A stretch of DNA of 64,000 nucleotides from Acidobacteriota bacterium (GTDB taxonomy: Bacteria; Acidobacteriota; Terriglobia; Bryobacterales; Bryobacteraceae). A model generated the notes under the pieces. The model worked only from the letters and a program-made list of their open reading frames with translations, was not told the DNA's origin and made no database searches. The position numbers were made by a program, and so were the translations under genes. Below are positions 61,995 through 64,000 of this stretch, piece after piece. Within the stretch, counting starts at the first letter, position 1; each line of letters opens with the position of its first letter. The stretch spans positions 62,001-126,000 of the forward strand of contig JAFDVZ010000015.1 of assembly GCA_018268715.1 (NCBI GenBank), written 5' to 3'.

Positions 61995-63476
61995 ATGGCA
62001 ACATCGCCCATGCCCCTCGGGAAGGTGCTCGAGGGAGTGCATACTACAACTCCATTGCCGCCTGGCGTTGAGGTGGCGGGGCTCGAATACGACTCGCGCA
62101 AGACGGGTGCGGGGTTCCTGTTCTTCGCCTTTCCGGGAGCGAAGGCGGACGGTCGCGCGTTCGCTCGCCAGGCGTTGGATCGGGGCGCCGTGGCGGTGGT
62201 CAGCGAGTTGGACGCGCCGGCGGATTTCGTGGGTCAATGGATCCGCGTCGAGCACGGACGGCGCGCGTTGGCGACGGCCGCGAAGAATTTTTACGGCTCG
62301 CCCGATGAACGGATTCTGCTGACCGGGATCACGGGGACCAACGGCAAGACCACTACTTCCTACCTGATCGATTCGATCCTGCGGACGGCCGGCCATACGA
62401 CCGCGCTGGTGGGCACGATCGAGTATCACCTGGCGGGTCGTGTGATGAAGGCGGCGAATACTACGCCCGAATCGCTCGATCTGTTTCGCATCCTGGCCGA
62501 ACTCGAGCGCGAGGGCGGACGGGCCGCCACCATGGAGGCTTCTTCTCATGCGCTGGCGCTGGGCCGCACGTGGGGGCTCCACTTTCACACCGCTGTCTTT
62601 TCGAATCTGACTCGGGATCACCTGGATTTCCATGGGGACATGGAGTCGTACTTCGCCGCCAAGCGGATGCTGTTTGCGCCGGAGTACGGCGATGCTCCGA
62701 AACATGCGGTGCTGAATTACGACGATCCGTGGGCTCATCGGATTGAGCCGCCGGCGGGGACGCGGACCTACTGGTACGGGCTCGGCGAGGGCGCCGAGTA
62801 TCGGGCCGAGGACATCGCCTATGGCTTCGACGGGACTCGATTTCGGGTGAATGGTTATGATATTGTCTCGCCGCTCGCCGGGCAGCATAACGTGTATAAC
62901 ATCCTGTCGGCGATTGGCGCGGGGCTGAGTTATGGGTTCGACATGCCGCTGATTGCTCGCGGCGTGGAGGCTTGCCGGGCGGTGCCTGGGCGCTTCGAAC
63001 GCATCGACATGGGGCAGCCGTTCCTGGTGGTGGTGGACTACGCGCATACCGATGACGCGTTGAAGAACCTGATCGCGGTGGCTCGGGCGTTGAAGCCGCG
63101 GCGTGTGATCACGCTGTTTGGATGCGGCGGCGATCGGGATCGGGCCAAGCGTCCGATGATGGGCGCGGCGGCGGGCGCTAATAGCGACTACGTGGTGCTG
63201 ACTTCGGATAATCCTCGCTCGGAGGATCCGCTGACGATCATCAATGACGCGTTGGTGGGGTTGAGCCGCTACGATACGCCGCGGCTGATTGAGCCGGATC
63301 GCGAGACGGCGATTCGCGGGGCGATCGGCGCGGCCGAGGCGGGCGATATCGTGCTGATTGCGGGCAAGGGGCATGAGCCGTATCAGGTGCTGCGGACGGG
63401 CACGATCGATTTCGACGATCGCAAGGTGGCGCGGCAGGTGCTGGAAGGGCTCGGGTACGGGAAGAGGTCGCGATGA
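61995..63476 (+). CDS. murE: UDP-MurNAc-tripeptide synthetase MurE
   Basis: 493 residues. ATP-binding GITGTNGKTTTSYL near residue 112, EASSHAL near 180, HLDFHGDMESYF near 210, and DNPRSEDP near 405. DNPR marks specificity for meso-diaminopimelate rather than lysine. It adds the third residue to the peptidoglycan precursor. Its stop overlaps the murF start (ATGA). Confidence 0.95.
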   Translation: MATSPMPLGKVLEGVHTTTPLPPGVEVAGLEYDSRKTGAGFLFFAFPGAKADGRAFARQALDRGAVAVVSELDAPADFVGQWIRVEHGRRALATAAKNFYGSPDERILLTGITGTNGKTTTSYLIDSILRTAGHTTALVGTIEYHLAGRVMKAANTTPESLDLFRILAELEREGGRAATMEASSHALALGRTWGLHFHTAVFSNLTRDHLDFHGDMESYFAAKRMLFAPEYGDAPKHAVLNYDDPWAHRIEPPAGTRTYWYGLGEGAEYRAEDIAYGFDGTRFRVNGYDIVSPLAGQHNVYNILSAIGAGLSYGFDMPLIARGVEACRAVPGRFERIDMGQPFLVVVDYAHTDDALKNLIAVARALKPRRVITLFGCGGDRDRAKRPMMGAAAGANSDYVVLTSDNPRSEDPLTIINDALVGLSRYDTPRLIEPDRETAIRGAIGAAEAGDIVLIAGKGHEPYQVLRTGTIDFDDRKVARQVLEGLGYGKRSR

Positions 63477-64000
63477 AGATCCCGCTGAAGGAGTTGGCGG
63501 CGGGGTTGGGCGCGACGGTGGATTCGCCGGTGGTGGCGACGGGGTGGAGCGTCGATACTCGGACGATGGAGCCGGGCGATGTGTATTTCGCGCTGCGCGG
63601 GCCGAATCACGATGGGCATGAGCATGTCGCGGCCGCCTTCGAGAAGGGCGCCTGCGCGGCGGTGGTGGAGCGGGAGACGGGGGGCGGTCCTACGATAAGG
63701 GTCGCCGATACGCTGGCGGCGTTGCAGATGGCGGCGGGATGGGCTCGCGCGCGGTGGGGCGGCGGCGTGGTGGCGATTACTGGCAGCGCGGGGAAGACGA
63801 CCACTAAGGAAGCCGTGGCGCGGATGTTGAGCGTGCGGGGGACGGTGGGTAAGACGACGGGTAACTTCAATAACCATGTCGGCGTGCCGCTGTCGCTGCT
63901 GCGGTTGCCCGATGACGCGAAGTTGGGAGTTATCGAAATCGGGATGAATCACGCGGGCGAGATTCGGAATTTGGCGGCGATTGCCAGGCCGGATGTCGCG
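63473..64000 (+). CDS. murF: MurF, N-terminal part (runs off window)
   Basis: 176 codons from ATG 63473 to the window edge, no stop. STDTRTMEPG-like opening (WSVDTRTMEPGDVYFALRG) is the Mur ligase N-domain, and the P-loop AITGSAGKTTTKE lies near residue 100, with TTGNFNNHVGVP following. MurF adds D-Ala-D-Ala to the MurE product. It continues the dcw cluster. Confidence 0.93.
   Translation, partial: MKIPLKELAAGLGATVDSPVVATGWSVDTRTMEPGDVYFALRGPNHDGHEHVAAAFEKGACAAVVERETGGGPTIRVADTLAALQMAAGWARARWGGGVVAITGSAGKTTTKEAVARMLSVRGTVGKTTGNFNNHVGVPLSLLRLPDDAKLGVIEIGMNHAGEIRNLAAIARPDVA

Noticed and set aside
61656..63374. Minus-strand 572-residue frame opposite ftsI/murE
   Set aside because: Antisense shadow; murE and ftsI have full motif sets on the plus strand.

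Overview
This 64 kb window is GC-rich and densely coding, and it looks like a chromosomal piece of an acidobacterium, most likely from the Bryobacterales/Solibacter side. Two secreted VWFA-related proteins of the kind typical of Acidobacteria (5626-6567, 31978-32997), many predicted secreted beta-propeller and TPR proteins, Tat-type signals on an oxidoreductase and an enolase-superfamily protein, and a Gram-negative dcw cluster with a meso-diaminopimelate-type MurE all point that way. No rRNA, tRNA, CRISPR array, prophage or complete insertion sequence was seen. Taxonomy is inferred from gene content only.

Layout. 1-4.6 kb: the end of a membrane sensor-like gene and a compatible-solute cluster (HAD phosphatase, two GT-A glycosyltransferases, MscS-type membrane protein), probably making glucosyl- or mannosylglycerate. 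4.9-7.2 kb: a three-gene set of an LPKTA-tailed secreted protein, a VWFA protein and a sortase. 7.2-19.5 kb: penicillin-acylase family enzyme, secreted TPR-CHAT protein, ChaN/EreA-like protein, HAD phosphatase, Gfo/Idh/MocA oxidoreductase, cysteine-synthase-family enzyme, a zincin-like protein, a thioredoxin-fold protein and a PL22-like propeller. 19.8-26 kb: a large secreted Ig-like protein, the lutABC lactate operon, and a DsbA-like protein. 26-39 kb: a small winged-helix regulator with a palindromic operator, glyoxalase, enolase-superfamily enzyme, an SDR, a VWFA/S24-peptidase/flavoenzyme operon, gpmA-eno, a two-TM SLATT-like protein with a tiny proline-rich ORF behind it, AraC, GNAT and GT39-like genes. 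39.5-44.9 kb: DksA-like protein, nuoB with a YfiH-type gene, aquaglyceroporin, CDGSH protein, threonine synthase, SMP-30-like propeller.

45-49 kb is an accessory patch: two decayed hicBA modules, a scrap resembling a RelE/ParE toxin, an intact DUF433-DUF5615 toxin-antitoxin pair, a carboxylesterase and a possible insertion-sequence end. Directly after it comes a tight cbbL-cbbS-cbbX-prk operon (49.2-53.0 kb) encoding red-type form I RuBisCO, its activase and phosphoribulokinase, which together give the two Calvin-cycle-specific enzymes. Then follow thiE and an unusual 1337-residue natural fusion of topoisomerase III with RecQ helicase (53.6-57.6 kb). The window closes with the start of the division and cell-wall cluster: mraZ, rsmH, an ftsL-like gene, a PASTA-tailed ftsI, murE and the start of murF.

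The most notable items are the TopoIII-RecQ fusion, the RuBisCO operon beside a toxin-antitoxin graveyard, the sortase/LPKTA/VWFA set in a Gram-negative organism, and the SLATT-like protein with its coupled proline-rich micro-ORF.
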